Origin: Albula goreensis
Taxonomy: Eukaryota; Chordata; Actinopteri; Albuliformes; Albulidae
Direction of reading: 5' to 3'
Length of the DNA stretch: 64,000 nt
NCBI GenBank assembly: GCA_022829145.1
Contig: CM040758.1
Coordinates: 9,904,128-9,968,127 of the forward strand
Shown here in pieces: positions 1 through 12,184 of this stretch. Numbering within the stretch: position 1 is the stretch's first letter; every line of letters begins with the position of its first letter. A program made the translations under genes and the position numbers. The notes below the pieces were generated by a model. That model was not told where the DNA came from. It saw only the letters and a list, made by a program, of their open reading frames with translations, and did no database searches.

Positions 1-67
1 TTATTATTGTAACATGTGATAGAGGTGCAGGTTTGATGCTGTATTTGAGCTGATTGTGCTTGGCATT

Positions 68-283
68 GTAGTGTAATGGTTAGGTAACTGGACTTGTAAT
101 TTAGAGGTTGTGGGATTGATTCTCAGGTGGGTCATTGCTGTTTTAACCCGAAGCCAGGTAGTGGTACTTTACCTGAATTGCTTCAGCAAATATGCAGTTT
201 TATAAAATTCTTGTACATCAAATGAAATGAATACTGTTTGACTCACTCTGGGTAAGAATGTCTGCTGAATGTCTGCATGTACA
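68..283 (+). mobile_element. tRNA-derived fish SINE relic
   Basis: The head GTAGTGTAATGGTTAGGTAA resembles a tRNA A-box region. GGTTGTGGGATTGATTCTC resembles a B box. The body runs through TTTACCTGAATTGCTTCAGC and the element ends with CACTCTGGGTAAGAATGTCT-GCTGAATG, a decayed form of the tail shared by many fish SINEs (CGCTCTGGATAAGAGCGTCTGCTAAATG type). Order and orientation put it on the + strand. The sequence is too decayed to be active. Confidence 0.75.
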
Positions 284-364
284 TTCAAAACCACCTCTCT
301 GTTGTGAATACAGTCTCAAGCTTGAAAGACCCTTGCCGTTGCCGGTTACTGTTGTTGTGTTTGG

Positions 365-600
365 GGTGTAGTTAAAGCACATGGTAAAGATGGGAGCCGG
401 GCATGCTCCAAAAGCATCAGACGCAGAGGTTACAGGTTCCATTCCCAAACAAGGCACTTGTGCCGTACCCCTGAGCGAGGCACTTCTCTTAAATTGTTCC
501 ATCACCATATCCAGCTCTTTAAATGGTTGGTGTGCAAAGATGTAAACAGTGTCCCTGTGAATGAAGGCAACCCTTAAAGGAATAAATACAGAGTGTAAAT
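365..600 (+). mobile_element. second SINE relic, same family type
   Basis: GGTTACAGGTTCCATTCCC (B-box-like) is followed by CCGTACCCCTGAGCGAGGCA and CATATCCAGCTCTTTAAATG. These match the body of the same tRNA-derived family (GTACCCTTGAGCAAGGTACTT, ATATCCAGCTGTATAAATGG in typical copies). The tail is not clear. It lies about 80 bp from the first copy in the same orientation. Confidence 0.55.
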
Positions 601-1119
601 GTAAGCAGCAGGGCAGTACAGTAAAGGATACTCTGTGTAGTGGTGATAGAGGGTGGAATGCAGCATTCCCACGCTACTACGTCTCGGTCAGAGCTGAAGT
701 GGGGAACATGAAAAGGTGTGAAAGACAGCTTGCTCACTGTGCCAGCGCTGTGAGCCGGTGACTGCCTCTGTAATAGATAGTGTAATAGTGTAATGGAATT
801 GGGTGATAATAAAGGCGCTCTTTCTCTCTGGGCTCAGAGAGATTGCAGACATTGCTGCTTGTGCTTTTTCTGAGATAAATGCTTTTATTGGCCAAGGGGA
901 GGAGAGGTATGAGGGCGGGGGTGGGGGGTGGGGTGGGGGTTTGTGGGTGGTGTTGGGTTGGCATGGGGAGGGGGGATACCTCAGGTTGTGGGAGAGGTTT
1001 GTGGGAAATAATGAGGTTAACTTCAATGTTATTTGGGCTGCTGTGTTGCCTCTTTGAAACCAGTGAGTTATGAGGGAGAAATGCACCAGAATGCCTTTGG
1101 CAAGGCTACCTCAGTAGAC

Positions 1120-1260
1120 TGTCTCTCTCTCTGTCTCTCTCTCTCTCTCTCTATCTACCTCTTTCTCCCTGTTTCTAATTGTCTCCCTCTCCTTGTGTAC
1201 ATCTCTTTCTCCCTCTCTCTTCTTCTCCCTCCATTTCTCTCTCTCAGTCCAACTCCATAC
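1120..1260. repeat. imperfect CT-rich pyrimidine tract
   Basis: The stretch is mostly C and T on the + strand, with (CT)n runs around 1120-1152 and interrupted repeats to about 1250. Purine/pyrimidine asymmetry of this kind is typical of simple-repeat expansion and gives spurious Ser/Leu-rich frames. Confidence 0.8.
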
Positions 1261-1796
1261 CCCCTTGATGTTCATTTGCCCTGTTCTGCCAGTGGGAGGC
1301 GCTGTGACAATGAGACTCCTGGCACGTTGTCCATTCAGAAAGCATAGTGTTAAAAGAAGGTGCGCATGGGATACTGTATAAACGTGAAGGTTTCCCGCGC
1401 GAGGGCCGTTTCTCCCATCAGCGGGGGCGCTGCCTCAGGAAGCGTATCGATCAGGGACACGTAGCCTGTGAGGTGCAGCCAGATGCCATTGATATGGGCC
1501 TATTTATAGCGGCAGGAGCGGTCTCAGGCCGGGTGTGTAGCCCATAATCCCTCAGGAGGATGCTGCTCATAAAGATTAACACTCAGCATTACAGCCTTTT
1601 AGCCAGGCCCGCTAAATCACGGTGGCTGCACCGCTAAAGCCATGCCATGCTCTGGCCTTTGCGCTGTGCTGTGAGGCTGGAAAGGAGCTGTGGAATCAAA
1701 AGAAAGTACATCCAGACACCCTGTTGCCATAGTAAAAGAACGATGGGGAGGCGGGAAGGTCGTTCTGTGCCTCCATTGTGTCTGTATGTGTCTATT

Positions 1797-1798
<2 letters not shown>

Positions 1799-1879
<81 letters not shown>
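1799..1879. repeat. (GT)n microsatellite, about 40 units
   Basis: A near-perfect GT dinucleotide run. A second shorter tract (AT then GT, 1951-1997) follows about 70 bp later. Confidence 0.97.
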
Positions 1880-1883
<4 letters not shown>

Positions 1884-1950
1884 TGTATTTGTGCATGTAT
1901 CTGTATGTGCTTGTGTTAGTAAAATACAAACACAAAGGTAAGTAATGTCA

Positions 1951-1962
1951 ATATATATATAT

Positions 1963-1996
<34 letters not shown>

Positions 1997-1997
1997 A
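1951..1997. repeat. compound (AT)n(GT)n microsatellite
   Basis: An ATATATATAT block leads into GTGTGTTTGT and a (GT)n run. Confidence 0.9.
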
Positions 1998-2220
1998 TAA
2001 AATGTTCCAGGCTGGTGTGGTGTATGAGTAGTATGTTGCAGTAAGCACACCCCTCCATCATGAGCACACTGCTGGATGGCACTCTGTGTATTGATGTGCT
2101 CCCCGGGCTGTTGGGTTGTCTCCTATGAGTTAGGAATGAGAGTCTGTGGCCCTCAGGGGCCCCATCTCTCCCTGCCTCTGTTACAGCCAGGGGTCAGCCA
2201 TTGATCCAGCAGCCCCTCCC

Positions 2221-2222
<2 letters not shown>

Positions 2223-2293
<71 letters not shown>
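2223..2293. repeat. (GT)n microsatellite, about 35 units
   Basis: A perfect GT run, the third GT tract within 500 bp. Confidence 0.97.
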
Positions 2294-2294
<1 letters not shown>

Positions 2295-3827
2295 TATAGC
2301 GCTGTCTCCTCTCCTATAGACCACTGCTGTCTCCAAATCCTGCCCGTCTCTGTGAGAAGCGTCAGCTCCTCGCCACTAGCTGTGTTGGTTTATGACACCC
2401 GGATTAAAAATTCTTGTGACCAAAGAAAAGCAAATTAAAGCGAAACGCCGTTTTGAATGAGGAAGAAGGAGCGAGGCGCTTCCGTGGGTGTTATAAATAT
2501 TAATTTCCCCTCTGCTGGAAAAGGGGGAACCAATACGCAGGTGGAAGGTGACGACCGTGAAGGCTTTTGAAAGCCGCGAGGCGTAGGTCTTCGGCGGCTT
2601 TTTGAACCGTTCCAAGTTCAAGATATAAAAGGCTTTTTTTAAAACTTCAGCTGCTTGTAAGGGCCCATTTTCTTTCCTACTGGCAGAAATGCCATTTTAT
2701 TGACGTTAATAAACAGCCATGGTGCTCCTCTTTTACATCTCAATGCCTTCCACTCATGTCACTGCTTCAGCTGAACCCACTTCCTGATTTTCCTGACTTT
2801 CCAAACTAGTTGAAAGGTCATGCCTCCTTATTTAATTTTTGAACTTGACACTGAACAGGACAGTTATGCTGCAATGACACACAGAACATCACAGAACATA
2901 GGAAATCATTTCATGAGGAAATCAGGCCATTGACTTGTGTAGTCTGATCATTAAAACATTCGTTTGACTTTTCAATTTTTGCTTTTTTTTTGTGCAAGAC
3001 CATTTCAAATCAAAGGTAAGTGCTATGTTGCTTGGAAAAAAAAAGCATCAGTGTGGGTCAAGTTGACCTGTATTCACATGGTGTTATTACCCAGCATGCA
3101 ATGGTGGTGTAGAGGTTGTCTGATTGGCCCCTGCTGTGGAGCTGTGGGTCTCCAGCCCAACTACGACCCAACCAGCGCTCCAGACTGTGCCTCCAGTTTT
3201 GCCACGTCGAATCAATACAATGACAGAGACGTTCCGATTAGTCGCGTGCTTGGCAGGTACCACGTGTGAATTATGTAGGTCCAGCAGGACACTGAAACAC
3301 GTGAGAGAGACCTCGGACACATCCATCGATCCATCTACCTGTGGAGAAAAAAACCCTATCAGTGTGAAAAATGGAAGCATTGATTTTTTTTAAGGGCCCA
3401 GAGTTGGCTGCAATCAGCATGAAAAAAACAGAGAAAACACAGAGGCAGCTGTGACAGACAGCCTTACCTTTTCAGTCTGATTATTGTTATTGTGTGTATG
3501 CTGCTCTGATCCTGGGTGTGCCAGCACGTTAGTGTTCTGTGTATTGAGTGGTGTTCTGCAAGTCTGTGCTGAAATGTTGTGGCAACTGAGCAGGAAAAAC
3601 AGTCAGTTTGCCTCTCCACATCTCCCCTTGGTGATTGAGACCAGTACTCCCCTCCTACCCATCCTGTTAATGTTCACCACTCTTCAGCACTTATTCTGCA
3701 GTTTCTGTTAAAATCCTTACACTTCTGTTCTGTGTGTGAGAGCGATACACTACCTAATCAAATATGTAAAATGCAAAGAGAATCCTGTGCCGCTCAATGG
3801 CAAGCATGTTCATGCAGCATCTCCACG

Positions 3828-3915
3828 TACTGATCTGGGATCAGGTTTCCCCGTCCATATCTTAACTTGAAGACCTTATGAGTGAAAAAGTAAAACTGAT
3901 CGTAGATCAGCAGTT
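3828..3915. repeat. short inverted-repeat element
   Basis: TACTGATCTGGGATCAGGTT at the left and AACTGATCGTAGATCAGCAG at the right are inverted relatives separated by about 50 bp. Each end is itself a GATC-centred near-palindrome. Similar CTGATC...GATCAG motifs recur near 9555 and 63388, suggesting a dispersed small element. No coding capacity. Confidence 0.4.
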
Positions 3916-4710
3916 AATGCTGTGAGGCACTTTATGAATACAGGCGCATTCCTAGTAGTTTGTCTGATCTGGTTGTTTTGTGTCTGTGCATTTCTCTGAT
4001 GGTTAGGAGCCCCAGCCCTGTTGTTCACACACAGTATCTGTTGTTCTCTCTCTTTGAGGAGCGGTTGTGATTTGACCCTTGCGCAGGCGGTGTGAGCGCT
4101 GAAACTCGACGCTGTGTTTTTAGCGGAGCTGATCGGGCCCCAGTGGCACACTCTGCGGGAGCGGAGCCAAGCCGTTTCTTTATCATTTAATGAAGCAGAA
4201 AGGATTTTATTAGTGCTGTCTGTCTCAGCCACTGCTCTGCCAGGCCTCTTCTATTCCAGCGGCAGCGGTGGGGGGTAGCATGCCCCTCCCCTCCTCCCCC
4301 CATCCAACCACACGTGTTTAACCGCCTGTTTCCACGACAACATTAGCGGGGGCCTATGGTTAGCAATAGCCTTATATAGTCTCATATGGTTTGAAATAAG
4401 GAACAGAACAATCTTTTATTTTGAAGTGGTCCCTCTGCTGACAGTTTGATTTATTCTAGGATAGGGAATTCATTTTCTTTGTAAACTGGAAATATTATTG
4501 TTTCACAGATAAGAATTGCAGATTAGAAATGAAGATCTGGAAATCTGTATGAAATTGTGAAAGGGAAAAGTGTTGCACTGCAATGCTGTATTTCTCAGTG
4601 TAGTTCAAGCCTGTTTGCTGCTTGCTGATGCTTGTGGTTCTACCACCAGAAAGGGATGTGTATGACCAAATGGGTCTGGAAGGCTGCAGGCTGAAAGATA
4701 GAAGGGAAGG

Positions 4711-4736
4711 CTTTGTCTAGGGAAGGCTAGACAAAG
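4711..4736. repeat. perfect 10-bp inverted repeat (hairpin)
   Basis: CTTTGTCTAG and CTAGACAAAG are exact reverse complements separated by GGAAGG. Confidence 0.85.
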
Positions 4737-5547
4737 AGGTGTCAAACTCCAGTTGTGGAGTTCTGCTGTGTCAAGAGGTTTTAATGTAGGTTCCTTGAGA
4801 TCCCTGCATTAGAAGCTGTTTTGGGGGCAGGGAGCACCTGACTGCAGTAGTGTCATTTGAGAGCATCGTAATGATCCAGTACTGATCCCAGGTATCTACA
4901 CAACGAATGCACTCTGCTCAAGGTCACTGATAACAGCAATATGATGGAGCCTCCACATCACACCGCTGTTCTCACACACACAGACACACACACACACACT
5001 CACACACTCCCTGTCCGCTCAGTCACCCTGCACTTCTTTCTGTCAATCATCCTCTACTCCTCTATGTCTGGCGCCACAGTTGGTTTGAAAGAAAAGTTAG
5101 TGGGAGGAAAATGGAGCGCGGTAAAGGGTGATTCATACATGCTGCTGTCAAGGTTTTCATACGCTGACAGCGTGCTGATTGAGCGTTTCCGCATGGACGA
5201 ACGGCGGTTACCAAAGCCCGTGGAGAGTAACCGTGACCACCAGCCCTCGCTTTTGGAGCTGTCACCTCACTTTTATACCTGCGTGTCGTTTGTGTCATCA
5301 ACGAAGCAAAACCGCAAAACATGGCAGCAGCGTAGCACCTGCTCCTTCCAGCTCTTCAGGCAGGTGGGACATTGCCACTGTTCAGTGAACCAGCATGGAA
5401 ATCTGTCCCTTTTTCACGATGGATTATAATGTAGTCATTAACTTGCAGTGTGGTTTGTCATTTTGAGCTACCTTGGCTCTTTTTCCATGGCAAGCTGTCA
5501 TGTTTCACACTTGCTTGAGGCCAGATTTCTGATCAAGTTGGCAATGG

Positions 5548-5640
5548 AGCATTACACTGCGGTCATTTAGCAGATGCTAAGAGTTACTTACTATTCTGAA
5601 CGTGCATTCACTCTGATTAGAATGGGCCATAGTGCCAGAC
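5548..5640 (-). mobile_element. SINE tail relic, minus orientation
   Basis: CATTACACTGCGGTCATTTA followed by GCAGATGCTAAGAG is the reverse complement of the common fish SINE tail (CTCTTATC...AGCATCTGCTAAATGAC). The remainder is too diverged to bound well. Confidence 0.5.
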
Positions 5641-6835
5641 CTGGCTCACACTGTTCCCAGACCAGACAGTACATATGTAAAAATCATCATTATTGTAAAT
5701 TAGCTGTGCTAACCAGATTATAATACAAACCCTGAGTACAAACAGAGCATTTATGATAAGCCCTGATGATAAAATCAATCTCACATTTAGAGTAGAGGCT
5801 CTTATGTACAGTATGTAAATAACTCGTTGAGTTTTGTTTCCTGCCTAATCCTAAGGAAATATTGACATCCGTGATACAGAATTGTGGCAGATTTTACCGC
5901 TCCATCACAATTTCTCTTTTCACTGTGAGTTTAGTTTTAGTCCAGCTCAGCTCACATTAGCCACATATCACACTGCTCGTATCACACCACTTCAGAAACG
6001 GTCTGCAGCTCTCAGCGCAGACGCACTCCTACGCTACGCTAACGTGGCGATAATATTAAGACTACAGACAAGGTTTCATCGGTTTTTGTTTCCTGCATGT
6101 TAATGTGGCGTGAAGAACGAGGCAATGATAAGCTGATAGGGTTGCAGAGCCACTGTCACTCGGACGCAGAGAAATAGGGTTCATCGCTGGTAACTTTGTG
6201 AATGGTGAAGCGTGAACGATTGGCTGTGCAGTGAAACATGTTTCATCTTACTCTCATTTTACTTCTGATGTCTGTAGCCACAGACCAGATAATGTGTTTC
6301 AGAAACTTGCTTTAATGGGACTTTTTTTCACATGTACCTGCATGTTTGTGCGTGTGTTTGCCAGCATGAACAGTGTGTGATATGTGTGATCAATATCAAT
6401 GTATTCGGTCAGCTATTGACCGCTGTAAGAATCATTAGAATGCTTATAGATAGGCAAATAGTGAAAAGTTCAGCTGTGGTCTTTCTCATAAATATTCTTG
6501 GAGGAGCATTGGAAACTGTAAAAATAAGATAAGGCTATATGTGGGGAGAAAAACCCCATTATAGACAAGATAATTCAGAGATTATATTAATGTTCCTCTG
6601 CAGAAATGTGAATGGATGCGGGTCTGTGTGCAGTTAGACATTATTCTCACAGACAGATGGCTCACACAGGGCTAGATGGAGCAGACAGGTTCAATTATTC
6701 AATGATTTGAATCTGCAGAGCATTAAAATATAGAAGTATGAAATTAATTGATGTGCACAATTTAGAATAGGAGATGAGAGTGCAGCTTTATGTGGGAAGA
6801 GGAAGCTGTTTTCTATAATATGTTGGATTTGATAG

Positions 6836-6855
6836 TTTTTTTTTTTTTTTTTTTT
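6836..6855. repeat. poly-T tract
   Basis: An uninterrupted run of about 20 T on the + strand. Confidence 0.95.
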
Positions 6856-7012
6856 AGGTTTTTGTTGTTTTTGATGCTGGGTTTTTTGTTCATCACAACT
6901 TTCTGCTTCTTTTTCTTATCCATGTTTGAAGGTGACAGAGATCTTCCCAGTGTAGAATGACTTGTTTTTTCCCCATCCGTTTTTCCATTAGCGGGTGTTC
7001 ATATCGAGAAGG

Positions 7013-7105
7013 GTGTGTGTGTGTGTGGGTGTGTGCGTGTGTAGAGTGTGGTGGTGTGTGTGTGTGTGTATGGTGTGTGTGTGTGTGTATATGGTGTGTG
7101 TATAT

Positions 7106-7166
<61 letters not shown>

Positions 7167-7184
7167 TGTATGGTGTTTGTGTGT

Positions 7185-7271
<87 letters not shown>

Positions 7272-7386
7272 TGTGGGGTGTGTGTGTATGGGGTGTGTGT
7301 GTGTGTGTGTATGGGGTGTGTGTGTGTGTGTGTGTATGGTGTGTGTGTGTGTGTATGGTGTATGGGTGTGTGTGTGTATGGTGTAT

Positions 7387-7429
<43 letters not shown>

Positions 7430-7550
7430 GTGTGTGTGTGTGTGTGTGGTGTGGTGTGTGTGTGTACGGTGTGTGTGTGTGTGTGTGGTGTGTGTGTACG
7501 GTGTGTGTGTGTGTGGTGTGTGTGTACGGTGTGTGTGTGTGTATGGTGCG
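7013..7550. repeat. large compound GT array with internal TATGGTG and TACGGTG variants
   Basis: About 540 bp of GT repeat is punctuated at irregular intervals by GTATGGTGT, GTGGGGTGT and, toward the right end, GTACGGTGTG. The variants recur as a higher-order pattern, so part of the array has expanded in blocks longer than two bases. Long Val/Cys and Thr/His reading frames on both strands are artefacts of it. Confidence 0.95.
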
Positions 7551-7729
7551 TTTGTGAGAGATGATAGAGGGATGAACGCCTGGCTCCTGCAGGGCTGCTG
7601 TTTACAGGCTGTTTAGAGGCCCGGGCCCTGATGTAGACGAATGGGCTGTCAGAGCAGAGCACGGCGTGATGATCAGGGTGGAAATGACATGCGCTGTAGC
7701 GCCCGCGCACCCCCCGTCTGCGTCCCGGA

Positions 7730-7970
7730 GCGCCCCTTCTCCCCCTCTCTCCGTCTTCTTTTTTTTCTCCTCACTCTTCTCTCGTGCCCCCTCCTTCCTG
7801 TTGCCTCTGTTCTTTTTTCTTCTTCTTGTGCCTCCTGTTCTCTCCTTTCTTCTTTCACCTCTTCCTCTCATTCATCTTTTCTGTGTCCCCTCTTCCCTTG
7901 CTCCTGTTTTCTCTCTTCTCTTGACTCTCTCCCTCTTTCAGTGTCCTCTCTGCTCAGCTCTCTCTCCACA
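7730..7970. repeat. pyrimidine-rich (CT-rich) tract
   Basis: About 240 bp are dominated by C and T on the + strand, with CTTCTTC, TCTCTCC and TTTTCTT motifs. It is probably a degraded simple repeat and has no convincing coding content. Confidence 0.8.
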
Positions 7971-9864
7971 CACAGACAATAACAGTGCTGTGTAATGTGT
8001 AGGTTGTGTATGGGACAGCCTGTGGGAAGGGCCTTAGGGGCCCATGATTGCCTGGCTCCTCCTGCAGAGCCTGGGGGACAGGATTATTACCCTCACATTG
8101 GGACCAGGGGCCTCACATATTTGTTTGGGCCAACACCGAGTCAGAAGAGCTCTACTTTACCTGTTCTTAAGTTGTTACCAATATTTATCCATGATTTTTC
8201 AGATTTTATTCAATTTTCAATATGTAAGAGCAATCAAATTAAATGACTCATTAATCAAGCGCATGTGTTTATGATTCTACCTCTCCCTGCAGTGAGAGAG
8301 GTGGACCCACTGACACACACAGGCCTCTGGATGCGTACACAGCTGAAATATGATCCATATTCATACAGCAGTGCATAAAATAAGACATGGCTTTAGCCAT
8401 GGATGTCTTTCCCACCCTTGTTCAGTTCTCCCCCCACTGGATCTCCGCCCTGCTAAATGGCAGCATGTACACTAGCAGCCTAGATTCAGTTACACCATGT
8501 AGCTTACTGCACTTCAGACTTTATACAGTTACATAGAGCATATCCCTAATTCTTCCAGCACGTTGTTGTGTTAATATAACATATGCTGTTGGTTCTGTGG
8601 AGTCCACACAGAGCGGGGTGCCAGCGTACTGAAATAATAGCCTTCTGTTGCTGTGAAAGTTTGCAGTGGTTGGCAGTTTCGCACCATTACAGAACCTGTC
8701 AGCGTGCTCTCCTCTCCTGTTCAATTTGCGCTTAATAAAAAGCCGCTGATTGAGAAATTGATTGTCTGGATTTGGATGAGAGGATCTGGCTGGAAACCCA
8801 GTGGCCCGGCTGACTGGCTGTTTTTCCCGGTTTAAAGTGCGCAGGCTTGTTCTTCAAACCCAGGGCACAGAGCCCAGGTCCTGCAGGGCCGTGTCTGCTT
8901 CTGCATTTGTTGGCAGCTTTTGCTCTTAATTATTTCACCGGTCCAATCATTTATTTAGTCCCACGTTTGGGCTAAACGTATTGATGGGTTTATGAATGGC
9001 TGAAGGCTGCTGTTCTCTCTCAATGTGAAATGCCTTACTGCAGTCTGATCTATGATGAACTGGCATTAGTGAGAACTGCTAAGTGTCTAACTCAACCATG
9101 GTAATTGTTAGAAACAAATAAGGGCATACCAGGATTCCCCACCCCCTGCTAGAAAAGTGCAAAGTCTCACTCCACCCTTCCTGTCGTTCATGTTACACAG
9201 TGATTTAAGTCAAGAATTATGTCAATAAAAGTATTTTTGCCATTTTTCCGACTTTCCCCCGAACATTATTTCTCATACTGTGGTGTAGATTCGTGCAGAC
9301 ATTGCAAATGTGATATAACTATTGTAAAGTTACTGAGCAAATGAGGAGCTGTTATTCTCAAACAGATTCTCCAAACAGCACTGTGAACCTCCTGCCTCCA
9401 TTATCTGAATCATCTCTGAGTGAAATCAGGAGTATTAATTGGCTGCAGTGGTGTTATCACTGACACAGCCATCTACAGATAAAGCAAGTAGGTCTGGTCT
9501 GTATCTACTGACGCACCAGAGAGGGGAACGAGATGGCGCACGGGACGTCTACTGTTCCTAGATCAGTATCAGCCCGACCCAGCCAGCGTTATATCATACG
9601 ACACCAGCCTGTGAACCTGAGAAGTGCCCTTCTGTGCCCTCTGTGTGTCTCTGCTGCGGAGGGTGGCCCGCTCTGCAGTGTGGCCCTGGTCCTCATAACC
9701 CGGGCTCAGGTCAGTGTGTTCCCCAGCCATGCCGCTTTCCCTCATTAATCAGGAAATGCTTAACTGTCTTTGGTGGCCACTGTTACTTGGCTTTGTCGCT
9801 GTACATTCTGTCTGGCTACCAGCTGTCATCAGAGAGAGTGGAAGCTTTTGATGTGTGGGCTAAT

Positions 9865-9865
<1 letters not shown>

Positions 9866-9961
<96 letters not shown>
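9866..9961. repeat. (CA)n microsatellite, about 48 units
   Basis: A perfect CA run of about 96 bp. Confidence 0.97.
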
Positions 9962-9963
<2 letters not shown>

Positions 9964-10319
9964 CACATGGGTGGTGTTTCTCCTCTGTGGTGATAATAAA
10001 GCAGTCATGATGTCACCGCCCCTCATTTCAGCAGTGCTTACCTGCCTGAGCAGCTCCATCTCTCAGCGGGCCCACATCACCCCAAACAAGCCCCGTCCTG
10101 CCGGCCAAACCACCTGTCACCCCCCCGTCTCCCTCCTTTTTATCTGGTTTTCTCTCACTCCCATTTTCTCTCTGTCTCCCTCCTACCTAATTTATTTCTT
10201 TGGTTTTGCGTTTGTTTGTTTTTTCAGTTTTCTTTAGACAGGAGAATGGAAATATTTTTTTTGTGACTGCAAATTGTCTAAATCTGTACCCATGGCGGAT
10301 CTCAATAAAGTCTATTTTA

Positions 10320-10474
10320 AATTTAAAAAATCTCTCCCTTTCATTCTCTGACTGTCTCTTCTGTGGGCTTTCTTTCTTCCTGCTATCTACTTCTCTTTAC
10401 ACCCCCCATCTCTCCCACTCTCCCTTCTCCTACCCCTTCCATCTCTCTCCCTCCTTTTCTCTTTCTCCCCCACT

Positions 10475-10513
<39 letters not shown>

Positions 10514-10545
10514 TCAATCGCTCTCTCTCCCCCCTCTCTCGTCTC
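10320..10545. repeat. pyrimidine-rich tract with (CT)n core
   Basis: A C/T-dominated stretch containing an uninterrupted (CT)n run at about 10478-10510. Confidence 0.85.
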
Positions 10546-10699
10546 TTTAAAAGAGTCGGTTACAGCTCTTTGTTTTCCACATCAAAGTGTGAGCTATTTC
10601 AAATTAAAGATAAATTACAACACTGCCAGTCATTGCTGCACTTGGCAGTCTGTAGTTCTATCTTTGTCTTGCTATCTTGCAAATTAGTTTTGAGTATTG

Positions 10700-10719
10700 T
10701 TTTTTTTTTTTTTTTTTTT
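10700..10719. repeat. poly-T tract
   Basis: About 20 consecutive T bases on the + strand. Confidence 0.95.
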
Positions 10720-11056
10720 AAACAAACAGTTTTGTGTGCCTTATGAAGTTTGCAGTGGAGTGATGCTTTTGTATTGTAGTCCCTTATCAAACAATACACT
10801 GCTGCTCCCAGCAGCTCGTACCGGCTCTGTTTTACTCGTGCCTGCGTGGTCGAAATCAGCAGGCCGGCTCCGCTTTTGTCTTCAGCGGCTGTTTTAAAGG
10901 TCTCATTTGTTATGTCGGCTATGTCCTTTTTCCTTAAAGGTCAGTCGACATACTGTGGAAGTGTTGTGAAAGCTGTATCTGTCTGCAGTGAGAAGCAGCA
11001 GACTGGCTTAGTGCCTGCTTTGGTCAGATTCTTAACAGTATAAAGATGACTTCGGT

Positions 11057-11197
11057 CAGACCGTAATGTAGAGATATATATTTTGAACAGATTATAGTAT
11101 AGAGACTGGTGTGTTGTCCAGAATCTAAAGTAGAGATTTCTGTGTAGGTTAGACTCTGTTATACAGAGGTTGGTGTGTAGGGTAGATTCTTTCATAG
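11057..11197. repeat. 31-bp minisatellite, about 4.5 diverged copies
   Basis: Unit starts fall at 11057, 11088, 11119 and 11150, exactly 31 bp apart, with a partial fifth unit from 11183. Shared elements are CAGA-TCT, TAGAGAT and GTGTGTAGG. The units are related to the array at 23449-23580. Confidence 0.8.
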
Positions 11198-12106
11198 TTT
11201 TTCTCACCTGTCTTGCCTAGGCTCCCTGTAATGTGATTGGTGCAGGCAGATTTCTGATTGGTTGATGGATTTGGTCACCTTAGATTTTTTATCATTTTAA
11301 GTGCCCACCCACGTGGAGTTAAGCTTAACCTGTGGTCACACCAGAACATTCTAGCAAGCTGGCGCATCATCTTGCCGTAACACTGACGTAGAATTTCAGT
11401 GAATACAGCACCTGCGAAATCTGGTGCGTCATTTAAATCGACTGTTACAAAATTTCAAATTGTGCAAAAAGAACATTTTCTTCAGTGACACTCTAATGCC
11501 GTATTGGAAGAACACTGCCGTGTGTTTTATTTACAAAAGCAGAGAGCCAAAGTAGACTCCTACATAGGAACCTGATGAATAGGCCTATTGCCCAACCAAT
11601 ATAGGATATCTGCATCTGATAACGATGTTGATAATTTTGGTGCCAAAAGTGCTCACCAATGTTATCAGCTAATGTGGTCTGTTTGGTGTGTGAACATGGA
11701 AAACACACAGTTCATAAAATCTCTCAAAGATGAGTTTTGAGACCAGGGATTTGCTCAGAGGGGAGGATTTTCACATGATCTGTAATAATTCAGCACTGAC
11801 TTCCTTCGTAAATGACAAGCAGAAAACCCCTGAGTGGTGTGTGGTGTGTGTTTCCCTTTATTTCCATCAGATCAGTTTCTGTCAATACAGATGCATCAGT
11901 AATAGTCCAGTGCTGTAAAAGGCCAGTGCTGTTGGATAGTGTTGGTTCTCTGATGTGTGGAGTCTGGCTCACAGCTAAGGCTAGGCAGACAGCAGCTCAC
12001 ACAGAGAGGAAGCTGCTCCAGCCAGTACCCCACTGGACCTGCAGCTCTGCACTGTCCACCCTGGACACTGCACTCTGTCCGTCCGCCTCCTGTTTCAAGG
12101 GCGCGT

Positions 12107-12108
<2 letters not shown>

Positions 12109-12181
<73 letters not shown>
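12109..12181. repeat. (CA)n microsatellite, about 36 units
   Basis: A perfect CA run, directly preceded by GCGCGTG. Confidence 0.97.

Positions 12182-12184
<3 letters not shown>

Noticed and set aside
68..140. Possible genuine tRNA gene at the A/B-box-like sequence
   Set aside because: No cloverleaf can be closed (acceptor and anticodon stems absent), and the downstream body and tail identify it as a SINE.
6957..7710. Long Val/Cys (+) and Thr/His (-) open frames
   Set aside because: They are translations of the GT array and exist only because the dinucleotide repeat has no stop codons.
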